50,974 bases of DNA, from the NCBI GenBank assembly GCA_964058845.1, contig CAXKVR010000314.1, forward strand, positions 1 to 50,974, in the 5' to 3' direction. The stretch comes from Carex sylvatica. Taxonomy: Eukaryota > Streptophyta > Magnoliopsida > Poales > Cyperaceae. Numbering within the stretch: position 1 is the stretch's first letter; each line of letters begins with the position of its first letter. Position numbers and translations under genes: made by a program. Shown one piece after another: positions 31,660 through 42,745 of this stretch. The notes under the pieces were generated by a model that saw only the letters and a list, made by a program, of their open reading frames with translations, made no database searches and was not told the DNA's origin.

Positions 31660-32134
31660 TGTGTGGTTAGGGATGTTCAAATAGTTTGGTTTATTTGGTT
31701 TTGAATCAAATCGGTAAGATTCGGTTTAAATGGTTCGGTTGTTCGGTTGAATTGATTTGATTTGATTGATTTTGTGACTTAGTTTGGTTTAAGTAGTTCG
31801 GATCGATTTTGATTTCTCAAAACCAATTAAACCGAACCAACCGATTTTATTGATAGGTCAAGACTTCGAGTATTATTTTGGTTAATTAATCTTTGGTTCA
31901 AATGATCAAATCGAAATTATGAATGTATAGGTATATTGAGTTTTGATTTTTGAGAAAATTCAGTTCAACCGATCAAACCGAAGTTTAAATTTGTTCAAAT
32001 GGTTCGATTTTAATTCGGTTTGCTATTTTAGTTCGGTCAGTTCGGTTGGATTTTCAAACTTCAGTTTTAAGTTCAGTTTAATTATTTTAGTTTGGTTTAA
32101 ACTGAACTGACCGTTTGAACACCCTATCTGTGGT
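31660..32134. mobile_element. hAT-type MITE (459 bp) with 8-bp target duplication
   Basis: Element 31668-32126, termini TAGGGATGTTCAAA and ..GTTTGAACACCCTA, inverted repeats differing by one inserted A. Flanking 8-bp repeats are tgtgtggt (31660-31667) and tctgtggt (32127-32134), 7 of 8 matching, as expected for hAT. The interior is a degenerate mixture of CGGTT/AACCG phrases on both strands. Non-coding. Confidence 0.85.
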
Positions 32135-32756
32135 TGACTGATGATAATGTTTCGTGTTATAAATTTATAATCATTCGCAATAGCATGGCCGCAATGAATT
32201 GAATTTGTTCAATTGTCTATTAATTCAGCTGTAGCATCATTTAATAAGCGTTTAGTCTGAACCGCTCTGATCCAGGCTACCGATTCTGTTAAATAATAAG
32301 ATGTCTTGGATGGGTTCAACGCTACTGGAAGTCATCGTCATACATCAAAAAATTCAAGCGAGATATAGTTGCACACGCATTACTGGCTCTTTTCACCAAT
32401 CACAAATATTCTATCTTTTTGGACTTATTCTTAATCATTGCTAAGATTTATCTAGTTAGGTGCATTTCATATTATTATTGTCCCGGATATAAGCGAATTT
32501 AAGTACACTTATAAAGTATTTCTCAATGATAAGTACATATACAAGAACATATGACTTTTTTTTACCCATAACTCATTATAAAAAATAAAACATAGAAAAA
32601 TCATTTTTCTGGTGGGAAGGGTCAAGGGACTGTAGGTCTGTAGCCATTGTATTGCAGGCGCAGAACCAGAATATTGAGATTAAGAGGTGGATAAATAAGT
32701 ATTACGTAATTTTCTTTTATGAGAGGCTAATAGTATTTTTTATTAAAAGAAAATCA

Positions 32757-33157
32757 ATCTATATTAGGGTTGCAAATGCATCAGATACGGATCAGATAGT
32801 AGTAAAACTATATCTGTATCTATTTTTATTTTTCAGATATGGATATGGATACAGATACGGATCGGATAGTGATAAAACCATATATATATATATATCTGTT
32901 TTTAATTTTTCGAATACCGATCGGATATTAGACAGATATGTACGGATACAGATCAGATATCGGAACTATTGATATATAAATAAATATTTTCATAATATAT
33001 ATTAAACTATATGGTATATATTTATAATTTAGATACAGATATTTAAAATTCAAAATTATTTTCATATCAGTGAATGATATTCAAATATCGAATATCCATA
33101 TTAAATTTTTAGAGACAGACAAATATTATCCGATCCGTTTGCATCCCTAATTTATAC
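32757..33157. mobile_element. hAT-type MITE (385 bp)
   Basis: Element 32765-33149 runs from TAGGGTTGCAAATGC to CCGTTTGCATCCCTA, with inverted ends. Flanking octamers are atctatat and atttatac (6 of 8 match). The interior repeats GGATCAGATA/GATACGGATC-like words. It belongs to the same broad TAGGG..CCCTA class as the element at 31.7 kb but shares no interior. Confidence 0.75.
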
Positions 33158-34094
33158 GGGGTGCTTAGCACCTCATGGTCTCTACCTCCATTCGGCACTA
33201 TTGCAGATCCGTCGTTTCGTCATATCCAGCTAGAGGTTTGCTCTCGGGTAGGGGCAAGGCGGGCCGAGCATACTCGGGCACGAGCACGGATAGGGATCGG
33301 GCACGGGTATCACGGGTAGATGGGTATCACGGGCTGGGCATCACCGTTTTTTTTTAAATTTGTGACATGTCCGTCTTATACCAGTGCCCGTTGTACCCTT
33401 GAGGGACAGGGCGGTCCGGGTAGGGGCTGGTCCATTTTTTTTCTATTTTTTTTTTACAGTGTTGTACGAATATTATTATGTGTTTATAATTCGACTTTTA
33501 AAATTATAATAGTTTAATATCAAATAGTGTATATAAATAAATAAAATTTGTAACTTATATATAAAAATTATTCATGCGAAAATTTGTATATTTATTCGGC
33601 TAAGTACAAATGTATTTATTTATTTCTTTACACGAGTCATTTTATTTTATTTTCAAATTCTCATTCTAGTTATATAGTTTCATAATTTATTTATATCTAG
33701 AAATTTTTAGTTTACATTTTAAATTGATAATATATTTTCTAAACGTTCATTCATTTTTAATAGGTTAAATAAAATATAAATCAAAAATATAATTAAATCA
33801 AAAACTTTAAAATAATAAAATAAAATAAAAAATTTCTTAAATCAATTACTTTAAAAATAATTATGAATTATTTTAAAATAATAGATTAAAAAATAAAAGT
33901 TACCCTCCTCCTTTATTCCAGACTTGAGACCGGTTATGTAAAATAATATAGGAGGAGTTCTAACTTTTTTTTTGTTAGTAATTCTTTTTTAAAATGAATA
34001 ATTTAAAAAATAATTTAAATGTTTAGAAATTTATAATTTAAAAAATAACCATAAATATTAAAAGAGGTTAGAAATTTAAACCGACACTACCTAT

Positions 34095-35275
34095 CTAGTA
34101 GTTTGGATTCATATACCATTGTTCGCTCTCTTCGGCACCATCTGAATCCGAATTAGCCTCGTGCCGCACCTCGGTACCGCTTTCTTCAGTGTCGGCTTTA
34201 GATGATGATGGTTGTTGAGGCACATGTTGCATGCGCTCTTCAGCAGCAATCCAATCTTTTAAGCACACAAGTCTCTCAAAAATATGTGCACCCAACTTAC
34301 TTCGTTTATCGAAGAGGATTCTGTTCGTCGAACTAAAATAACTTTCGAAAGGGACGGTTGATACGGGCACGGCAAATAACTTTCGCCAGCGATGGTAAGG
34401 CCCTTTGATGCCTCCTCCATCACGCCATGACGTCAAATCCATGTTCATTTTCGTTGAGCATCGATATATAGCTCAATAACTCATTTGTGGATGTCTGCGG
34501 TTCGCTCTCTGACTGAAAATCTACTAATAATTCACTACTGCTAGTGCTCTTAGAAGTGGAACTATTAAAAAAAACACATGTATATTAAAAAATAAAAAAT
34601 TAGTGGATAAATAATGTAGATATTATAAATAATAAAGATTAAAAATACATGTATATTTATATTCATGCCTAGGGGCGGCATAGGACGAAGCTGGATTTGG
34701 TTGTTACTCATTCTTGAGTGGTATATGTTAAACATCTCATCGAACTTCGAATTCACGTATGCCTCCACCCCGGTTGAGTCTAAATATAAATTATGTTTGT
34801 ACCTCTCAACTATTTTGATCATGTAAAACTTCTTGTATACCGGGTTGAGGCAGTTTGCGATAATGGCCAGGAGAGGTACATCTTCCCAATATTTTAGGAA
34901 TTTTTATTTCATAACATCTACGATCGGCGTGAGAGATGTATTGTAGGTTTCAGCTTGTTTCAATTCGCAATACACCTTGGAGATGTCATAGAGATGTCTC
35001 AGCAACTCAAATGACGTCAGTGAGTACGAGCAGGATAGTTGGACGGTTGCAGTAAAAAAGATCCCTAGAAATTTGCTAAGCCTTTGCAGTTGCTCCCATT
35101 CTTCGTCAATGAGTTCTAATTGCAGTGCCTCGGGGATGGAGCTTCTCAAAAACTCCCCTATAACAGCTTTGTAAGGAAGGCATTGGTTCAACAACCTATA
35201 TGTTGAGTTCCAACGATTATCTATATCCCAAAGTACCTTCAACTTGCTCAATCTAACATATTTTTTTAACACATT
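34095..35275 (-). pseudogene. hAT transposase, C-terminal half, degraded
   Basis: The minus strand reads LWDIDNRWNSTYRLLNQCLP (the conserved DxRWNSTY region), SCSYSLTSFELLRHLYDISK, a segment after an in-frame stop KFLKYWEDVPLLAIIANCLN, and VYKKFYMIKIVERYK. A Ser-rich linker near 34500 precedes the hATC dimerisation region KLFAVPVSTVPFESYFSSTN, RILFDKRSKLGAHIFERLVC, LKDWIAAEE. Defects: stop codon after SLTPIVDVMK, a TGA after GFDVMA, and a frameshift just before LFAVPVSTV. The N-terminal BED finger and catalytic start are absent. Confidence 0.85.
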
Positions 35276-35280
35276 TTAAC

Positions 35281-35635
35281 TTGCTCCCATTCTAACACAT
35301 TTTTTTAACATATTAAAAATGAATCCGAATTTCAAAAATAAAATCTAACATATTTAAAACAAATATAATTACTTCACATATTCAAAAATAAAATCTAACA
35401 TATTCAAAACAAATATAATTACTTCACATATTCACAAAAATAATTCTAACATATTCAAAACAAATATAATTACTTCACATATTCACAAAAATAATTCTAA
35501 CACATTTTTTTAACCTATTAAAAATAAATTTGAATTTCAAAAATAAAATCTAACATATTCAAAATAAATCTAATTACTTCACATATTCAAAAAAATAAAT
35601 CTAACAAATTTTTTTAACCTATTAAAAATAATTCC
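35281..35635. repeat. AT-rich tandem array, 50-52 bp units, about 205-bp higher order
   Basis: Units of the type AATCTAACATATTC plus AAACAAATATAATTACTTCA recur near 35341, 35391, 35442 and 35546. A second word, ACATTTTTTTAACCTATTAA, returns at about 35297, 35501 and 35604. The array begins with near-copies of the last bases of the hAT exon (AACTTGCTC..CTAACA..TTTTTTTAAC). It fills the gap between transposase and copia fragment. Confidence 0.8.
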
Positions 35636-35637
35636 AA

Positions 35638-36804
35638 GCATAGTAGCAAAGTGTGTAAACTTCATAGAGCTATTTATGGCTTGAAGCAAGCATCTAGGAG
35701 TTGGAACAAGCGCTTTAATGAAGAGGTTAAAACCCTTGGATTCATTCAAAGTAATGAAGAACCTTGTGTATACAAGAAGGTTAGTGAGAGCCACATTGTG
35801 TTCTTGGTCTTATATGTCGATGACATATTGCTGATAGGTGATGAAAAATCTTTGATGGAGCAAACAAAGAACTCATTGAAAACAATCTTTTCAATGAAAG
35901 ACATGTGCGAAGCTCAATATATCTTAGGGATTAAGATATATAGAGATAGGTCTCGTAAGCTCATTGGTCTAAGTCAAAATGTGTATATTGATAAAATATT
36001 GAAAAGGTTCCATATGGAAAAGTCCAAGAAAGAAAATGTACCAATGACTGTGTTTGTGCAACTTAGCAAGTCGCAATGTGCCACAACACGCAAAGACATT
36101 GAATACATGAAGAATGTTCTATATGCTTCAGCCATAGGTTCCATCATGTATGTTATGACTAGCACAAGACCCGATGTCGCGTATGCTCTGAGCATGACAA
36201 ATCATCATCAAGCTTCACCTGGTCCTGATCATTGGACAGCAGTTAAGAATATTCTTAGGTACCTGAAAAGGACCAAGAATAAGTTTCTTGTCTATAGTGG
36301 TCAAAGAGAGCTCATTGTAAAAGGCTACACTGATGCTAGTTTTATGACAGACCCGGATGACAGAAAATCTCAGTCTGGGTACATCTTTCTTCTGAATGGT
36401 GGAGCTGTGAGTTGGCGTAATTGGAAGCAATCAACTACAGCTGACTCAACCACCGCAGCAGAAGTCATGGCGGCCGCAGAGGCAAGCAAAGAGGGAGTTT
36501 GGATAAAGAAGTTCCTTGAGTAACTAGGTGTCATTTCATCTAGCAAAGGTCCCTTGGAGCTATTTTGCGACAACAGTGCATCTATTTCACAAATTAAGGA
36601 GCCAAAGTCACATCACAAGACTACATGAACAGAAAATACTTTGTAACTCGTGACTTCATCGAAGAAGGCAAAATTTCATTGTTATGGGTTGACACCAAGA
36701 GCAACATAGCTGATCCCTTCACCAAGCCCTTATCGCAAGCCAAAAGCGAAATTCATTTCGAGTCCATGGGTCCACAAGATCATGGAGAGTGGCTTGAAGA
36801 TTGA
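35638..36804 (+). pseudogene. Ty1/copia RT-RNase H fragment, second copy, disabled
   Basis: Starts inside RT (KVCKLHRAIYGLKQASRSWN) and runs through YVDDILL, KDIEYMKNVLYASAIGSIMY, the RNase H TDASFMTD and SQSGYIF, and TADSTTAAEVMAAAEA. A TAA at 36521-36523 interrupts KKFLE, then the frame goes on (LGVISSSKGPLELFCDNSAS). A small deletion after KSHHK shifts the frame before NRKYFVTRDFIEEG. It ends SEIHFESMG at TGA 36802-36804. It parallels the ORF at 3150-5012 closely, so both come from one family; this copy is 5'-truncated at a later point. Confidence 0.92.
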
Positions 36805-36860
36805 AAGGGACTTCTAGTTTTAGAGTTTATGCATTTGTTATGTATATGAGAAACTTTAAA

Positions 36861-38740
36861 AACAAGTGGGAGACTGAAGGATGTGTGTTTTGAAAGTTAT
36901 CTTTTAATAATAATTTATGTGTTGTTCATAATTTTATTATGAATGTTATTATTCTTGTTCCTTGAGATTTATATATTATATCTTTGGAAGTATTCAAGAA
37001 GATGCTCTTGGTCATGAATCATATAACTCATAAGATGAGAAACATTTAATCACTAAATAAGTTTGCGATCGTGATAATTAAGAAGGAACATTAATTACCG
37101 AGGAAGATAGTCATGTAGATTAAAGTACATTGAAGTTCTATAAATGTTGATAAGAGATTATCATTTAATTACATAAATATATAAAAATGTGTATTTTATA
37201 TATTGAACATGACCTAAATGAATGGAACATTATATAGATTGTGTTTGTGTCATTAATGTTTCCATTGTGTCTTTAGAATCTTAGATATGAGATATGTAGG
37301 TTTTTCACATGAGAAGTATATAATGTGATTGCTATTTAAATACTATCTTGTGATTGGAATAAAATAGTAGTTCATTGTGTACAACTTGTGCGGGAGAAAT
37401 CTATATGTTAATATTATCATTGTTCCTTGAGATATGATATTACTGGGCCCCTTGGTAAAGTGGAATTATACCGCATGCAATATAACTGATGTAGTTATAA
37501 TTATAATTCAATTGAGAGACCAAGAAAATGAATATAATGCAGGAATGACACGTTCCTATTTTGAGTTATGATATTACTGGGCCCCTTGGTAAAGTGAAAT
37601 TATATCGCATACAATATAACTGATGTAGTTATAATTATAATTCACTTGAGAGACCAAGAAAACGAATATAGTGCAGGAATGACACAATCTTATTTTACAC
37701 ACCATTCATAATATCATTAGACAAGGATAGACACGAAAATTAGTGAATCAAGTAACTGATTACTATGTCGTATGGATAACTATAATGTAATGATAGAACC
37801 TCTTATAGTCAATAATATAAAGTTTTATATTATTGCCAACATGACTTGGATCCTCTATACGGTCACACCAACTAAAGAGAAACAACAAGTATTTTACATT
37901 TTATGATGATGTATATGAGATAAAATACATGAGATAAAATGCTAAAATAAAATGTCAAAATATGACATGCTTAGACCATAAATAAATTTGTGAAAAATTA
38001 TGCGAATATTATTTGGTATAATGTTTTAATGCATTATAAGAATAATAGAGACACTGCATAATAGAATAATATGACTAATATTATTTGTTCATAAATTAAT
38101 TTATTGAACCAACCATAAGATGAGATTAAAGAGAACATGAGATGGCTAAACAAAGTTAGTGGCATTTGTGTAATTGATTCAAACATTACACAAAGGGTTA
38201 TCCTAACCCTTGCCTATTTAAGAGGGCTCATTTGGGAGAAAAATATGCTAATTTTCTGTCATATACCCTAGCCAAAATCAGCCCCTTTGAGCAGCCACGT
38301 TTTTTCTTTCTTCTTGGCCGAAACTTTGAAGGGAGGCTCTCATCTCTTCTTACTATGTGGTTGGATCTAAGCTCTAAACTTCACATACATCTATCTTAGA
38401 GGTGTGCTAGTTTGTTGTTTAGGTTCAAGGTGAACTAAGAGGTGGAGAGGCGCTTCAATCGAAGAGGTGGTTTTCAAGAGATCTAGAAGGGAAATCGACT
38501 TTCCTCTAATCAAGATATTTGACAATCTCTTTAGGTAAAAGATCTCTCATTTCTCTTGCAATAGAATAGATGAAAAGTATTTATTTTATTTAGTGCACAT
38601 GAGGTGTTTTTTTAAATACCTAATAGAAAATCTTGCTTGCTATTGTCATAAAATCGAGGTCATTCGTGTATTGAGCCTTTTAGTGATTGAAATTTTTTAA
38701 TTTCTCACCATATGGGCATACACATGAAATCCCTACACGA
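36861..38740 (+). mobile_element. 3' LTR of second copia element
   Basis: AACAAGTGGGAGAC polypurine tract (36861-36873), then TGAAGGATGTGTGTTTTGAA from 36874, matching in layout and wording the LTR at 5091 (TGTTAGATTTGTGTTCTAAA). The right edge is set near 38740, after ATGAAATCCCTACACGA, the shared tail word. About 1.87 kb. It contains a 134-bp internal duplication absent from the other copy. Confidence 0.75.
37433..37696 (+). repeat. 134-bp tandem duplication within copia LTR
   Basis: Unit 1 starts TATGATATTACTGGGCCCCT at 37433 and unit 2 repeats it from 37567, with about 10 substitutions in 130 bp. The other LTR has a single copy (about 5651-5790). The duplication is therefore private to this element or sub-lineage. 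Confidence 0.85.
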
Positions 38741-39373
38741 ACTTCATAATTTCGATACCTTCGTAATTTCGTTTGCGTATTTGTAGAATGAATTAAATTT
38801 ACAACTATATTTTTTTAAATAATAAATCTAAAAATTGAGAATAATAAAATGAGATATTGAGAGAATGAGAGATTGAGAAAGTGTGAAAATATGGACAGGA
38901 AGAGGGGTGTATTTAAAGAAAATATTGGGGGGAAATAAAATTTGAAATTTAATAAAAAAAATATAAAAAAATAATAAAAAAAAAAAACTGGGGTTTGACA
39001 GGTGGGCCCGCCCGGTCCAGTTTGATTTGACCGGTCCGAGCCCGGTTTTGTTTGAACCGGTCGGGAGGAAAAAATTTGAAATTAAAAAAAAAAAGGGTAC
39101 GGGTATAGGGTACACGGGTATACAGGCACGGGTTCATGGGCACGGGCACGGGGGTATACGAGTACGGGTAAACCGATCCGGATATGGTCGAGTTTTTTCC
39201 CGAAAAGACGTGCCCTACCCATTTTATACCCCTACCCGTGTACCTGTTTACCCGCTTATATTCGAGGCTGGAGCACAGATACTCCGGGCAGTGGGCACGG
39301 GCGGTCCGGGCAGCGGGCACGAGCGATCCGGGCACAGGCAGCCCCCCGGGTTGTGTCAAGGGGGGGGGGGGGT

Positions 39374-40489
39374 ATTCTATGTTTCTATTATCTATTTGTA
39401 TGATATGTGTATCATAATTCATTAATTTGTTTGTGTTTGCAAGCTCGTTTGTACATGTTTTATGCATTCATACTAGTTTTTCATAGATAGGTGTTTATAT
39501 CCGCATATGTTGAAGTTAAATAACAAAACATAAAAATTGAAGATGGTATCTTAAATACAACCGAAATTTTTATTTATACCATAATAAAAAATAAAAAAAA
39601 TCAAAATATTCATGATTAGAATTCAACAAATATTCAGGTCGTATGGGCATTTGACGGCTCCAACGTGGATGTCCGCCCCAACTTTTTTTATTTAGAAAAA
39701 TTATAAACTAGAAAACAAAGTGGAGTAGAACTAGGGTGTTCTTAAATTTATCAAGTCTCTCAGTGAACTCAAGTCTAAATCCATTGAATTCAAATAACAA
39801 ATTTGAACTGTTGAAACTTGCATACCTTACGAATGATGCGTTTACATGTAAAAATTTTTAACATTTAAACGGTCAAAATTAGAAGGTAACTAATAATAAT
39901 TCGGAAAAGTTGGTTCTTGTATACAACGACTGTTTCTGAAACTTTATCCTACTTTTAACCTTAAATTAGCTTTTTGGTAAAAGCTCATTCTACATAATTC
40001 GAGTTATATAAAGAAAAAAAATGGGAAACTATTGTTGGTTGAGCAGTCGGCTATAAAGTCATGATTTCTTGATCCGTGGCTAGACTTGAAAATTACTCCA
40101 AAGTCCGTCCAGTCTCTCATTATTAGTTGGTAAGGTGAGGTTTTCAACGATTAGCGCCAGAATATTTGATTAGATATGTGGTACCCTTCAAGAAAAGAAA
40201 TGTCAGACTCAGCAGTGCACGGGAGCAGTGTGATCGTCTTAGCTAATAGAGCAGGTGCCTTATGGGTTTCTTTAAAAAAGAAAATACATAAATAGATAAA
40301 TAAAGCTAATAGAGCAGGCTGAGGTTAACATTTTAACAGATCAGTTTTAGCTTCGCACAGTGCGGGAACTGTTGATCAAAACAGCACTTCGTTTGTTTAT
40401 GCGCTGCATGAAGATAAAAGTACTCTGTTAAAAGCTTTACCCGCAGGCTCTTACAAGTTTGGACCTTTTCTTCTCGAGTGATGGTACGG
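39374..40489. other. Intergenic, nothing recognised
   Basis: AT-rich, no ORF of note. A 13-base G run (39360-39372) marks its left edge. Confidence 0.4.
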
Positions 40490-41010
40490 TACCGTGCACA
40501 ATGCATATTGATTGATCAGTGTTATAAATTATTTTCATAAAAAAAAAATGGTATAAATTAACAGTTTTGTTTTCAAAATTTATAGAGTCGATTTAATCTG
40601 ATATTTATATAGAAATGTACTTGCAAACTAAATTTTATATTTTTAAAATATTTTTTATTACATGTAGAAAATCACTAATTTTAAATGACGTAGAATTATT
40701 AGATAAATTGATTTTTCCATCGGAACAAGAAAGTCTTTAATTTAGTGATAAAAGTCAACTCTCTGTGTGGAAGATCATGGACTTGAAACTCGAATAAGAG
40801 ATTTTTTATAGGCATTAAATAAAAATTAATAGACTAAATCTCTATATTTCTTATAAAAAATATTTTCTATCTATCTAAAAAAATAATAAATAAATTCTAA
40901 AAAATGTAAAATGTGATGCACACCTACATTTTTATATCAAGATAATATTGAATGATTCAGATTAAATATTTTAATCTTTAAAATGAAGATATTAATCCAT
41001 AACAGAAACT
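40490..41010. mobile_element. Decayed relative of the fold-back MITE cluster
   Basis: Left part has ATTTAATCTGATATTTATAT, then GAAATGTACTTGCAAACTAA and ATTTTATATTTTT. The right part carries, in inverse order, AAAAATGTAAAATGTGATGC, then ATTCAGATTAAATATTTTAA. The spacing and wording follow the arms of elements B-D (CATATTAATATGTGCTTGGA, CCAAATTTTACATTTTTT) with many substitutions. Low confidence in exact limits. Confidence 0.4.
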
Positions 41011-41382
41011 AATATATCTTTCTTCTCGTAATAACACTAAACAAGAGAGTAATGGAAATAAGGAATTGAGTTTTGTCAATTTTATTTAAAACCAGATCCA
41101 AATTATTCAATTTACATCAAGTTTCGTGTGAATAAAATATATGAACTTAATAAATTTAAACAGATTCATAAATCTAATTTATTTATGCAAATTTTGATAC
41201 CAATTAAACAGTTTAGATCCAGTTTTGGATAAAAAATTTAATACGATGTGTTTATCCATATTGGAAAAAGAATGCTATATATTATAAAACATATGAACAA
41301 AGCTGTCTGGATTTCAAGGTTGGATTTGATCTCTTTTCTTGGATTTAAAAAAAAAAAAATCAAATTTAATATTTTTAAACGA

Positions 41383-41597
41383 AACAAACACTATTAATTT
41401 GAATTCTATAAAAAATGACTCCACCAATCGGTGGAGGTACAAAGATGTTTGCTCCACCGATCCGCTAGATCGGTGGAGCTATTTTATGATCCAATCTATA
41501 CAATTTAACCACATAAATCAATAGCAAATGACTCCACTGATCTGTAAGATCGGCAGAGCTGTTTTTTATAAAAACTAAATCAATAGTATTTGCTATG
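41383..41597. repeat. Short fold-back element with three CTCCACCGATC hairpins
   Basis: Outer arms are imperfectly complementary: AACACTATTAATTTGAATTC near 41388 against TAAATCAATAGTATTTGC near 41577. Inside, three small hairpins share one motif: CTCCACC-AATC-GGTGGAG at 41419-41436, a perfect 12-bp-arm hairpin GCTCCACCGATC-CGCTA-GATCGGTGGAGC at 41451-41479, and CTCCACTGATC-TGTAA-GATCGGCAGAG at 41532-41558 (2 mismatches). Non-coding; family unknown. Confidence 0.8.
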
Positions 41598-42745
41598 TTG
41601 AAATATTTTAAATTAATTCTATTTTTAAAAAAATCCTTTTCTTCTGAAAAAAAAAATCAGATTTGCAAGAAGTGTTTTAATTTTTTAGCACTTCTCACAA
41701 ATTGTCCTTTACCGGCCCAACATAGGCCCAGTGTAGCCACATCTCCGCTGCTCGGCTTTTAATTGCTCTCGCCATTTAAGAGAAACTAAAAGGTTATTAA
41801 TTTTCTAAATTCCCTGATTATTTTGAATGTTCTAACCATGAAAAAAAGGGAAAATTTTGTAACCATGTTATGTTAATTTCGAGAAATTATTGATTCAAAT
41901 TGCATAGATGCATGTCTTCCACACAACTGGTGCGCCTCTAGAGTTCAGAATTTAGGTATATTATAAATCGTATATTATAATGAATAAGTTCTATAATGGA
42001 AGTCCGTTAGAAAAATCTCTTGAATTTATCTCCGCATCCATTAAATATATTTGAATTAAATGTTTCTTTTTTATTAAATGTCCGTTACCTTGTCTATTGC
42101 CTTCTTTATTCTTCTCAATTCATAACATATATGCCGTTATAGAATTTCAAAGTTGTTCCACAGATACTCTTTTACCAAGTTTAATGATCAGCTTTTGATC
42201 TAACAGCAAAAACAATGATATTCGTATGAAAAGTTGCAGGTTCGAAATTTGAATAAAAATTTCTTATAAATATTAGGTTGTTGGATGACTTGAACTCTAT
42301 TTTTTACTTTAAAAAAAATATATTGTTGTGTACTTCTCCATAAAAGGGGGAAGCCGGTATCTGATAATTGATGAATATAATATTAATCTGGATAATGTGA
42401 GATTCCTATTTTATTTTCAAAACACAAACGATATATTAAATTTTGAGATTTTGACATGATTGCCGTTGATAAAAAATAATAATAAATATATTGTTATATA
42501 TATATTCTTCTCTATAATTTCAGTTTTGGGCAAGGTAATTCATGCCAGACACCATGTGGGATTTTTTGGTCGTTACATGCAACGTAACCCCGGTCTCCCG
42601 GCATTCTTTGCATTGCTATTCTTAGACTAACCCCTTCTCTCCGCCACCAAATTTCAAACAAGAAAAACAAAACATAATATCCAAAAAAGAAAATTTTAAA
42701 TTTTCAACAAGGACGTCACACAAAGAGTGCGGCCTCCCCTCACCA
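41598..42745. other. AT-rich region upstream of receptor kinase
   Basis: Nothing recognisable except the presumed promoter and 5' UTR of the kinase gene close to 42640-42745. No TATA box is asserted. Confidence 0.4.

Larger units (their letters stand above)
33230..39373 (-). mobile_element. Large hAT transposon relic with GC-rich ends, copia inserted
   Basis: A minus-strand hAT transposase C-terminal half (34095-35275) is bracketed by two GC-rich, repeat-laden ends: 33235-33340 and 33400-33435 (GGGCACGGG, GGTATCACGGG phrases) and 39060-39373 (GGGCACGGGCACGGGG, TCCGGGCAGCGGGCACGAG). Such GGGCACGGG-rich subterminal sequence is typical of one plant hAT group. On the minus strand 38780-38920 is 5' UTR-like (CT-rich leader after TTTAAATACACCC). 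The 5' part of the transposase is missing and its place is taken by a copia fragment plus LTR (35638-38740). Terminal inverted repeats were not resolved, so limits are approximate. Confidence 0.55.

Noticed and set aside
38949..39467. Proline/arginine-rich ORFs on both strands (132 and 172 codons)
   Set aside because: They follow the GGGCACGGG repeats at the end of the hAT relic; low-complexity repeat translation.
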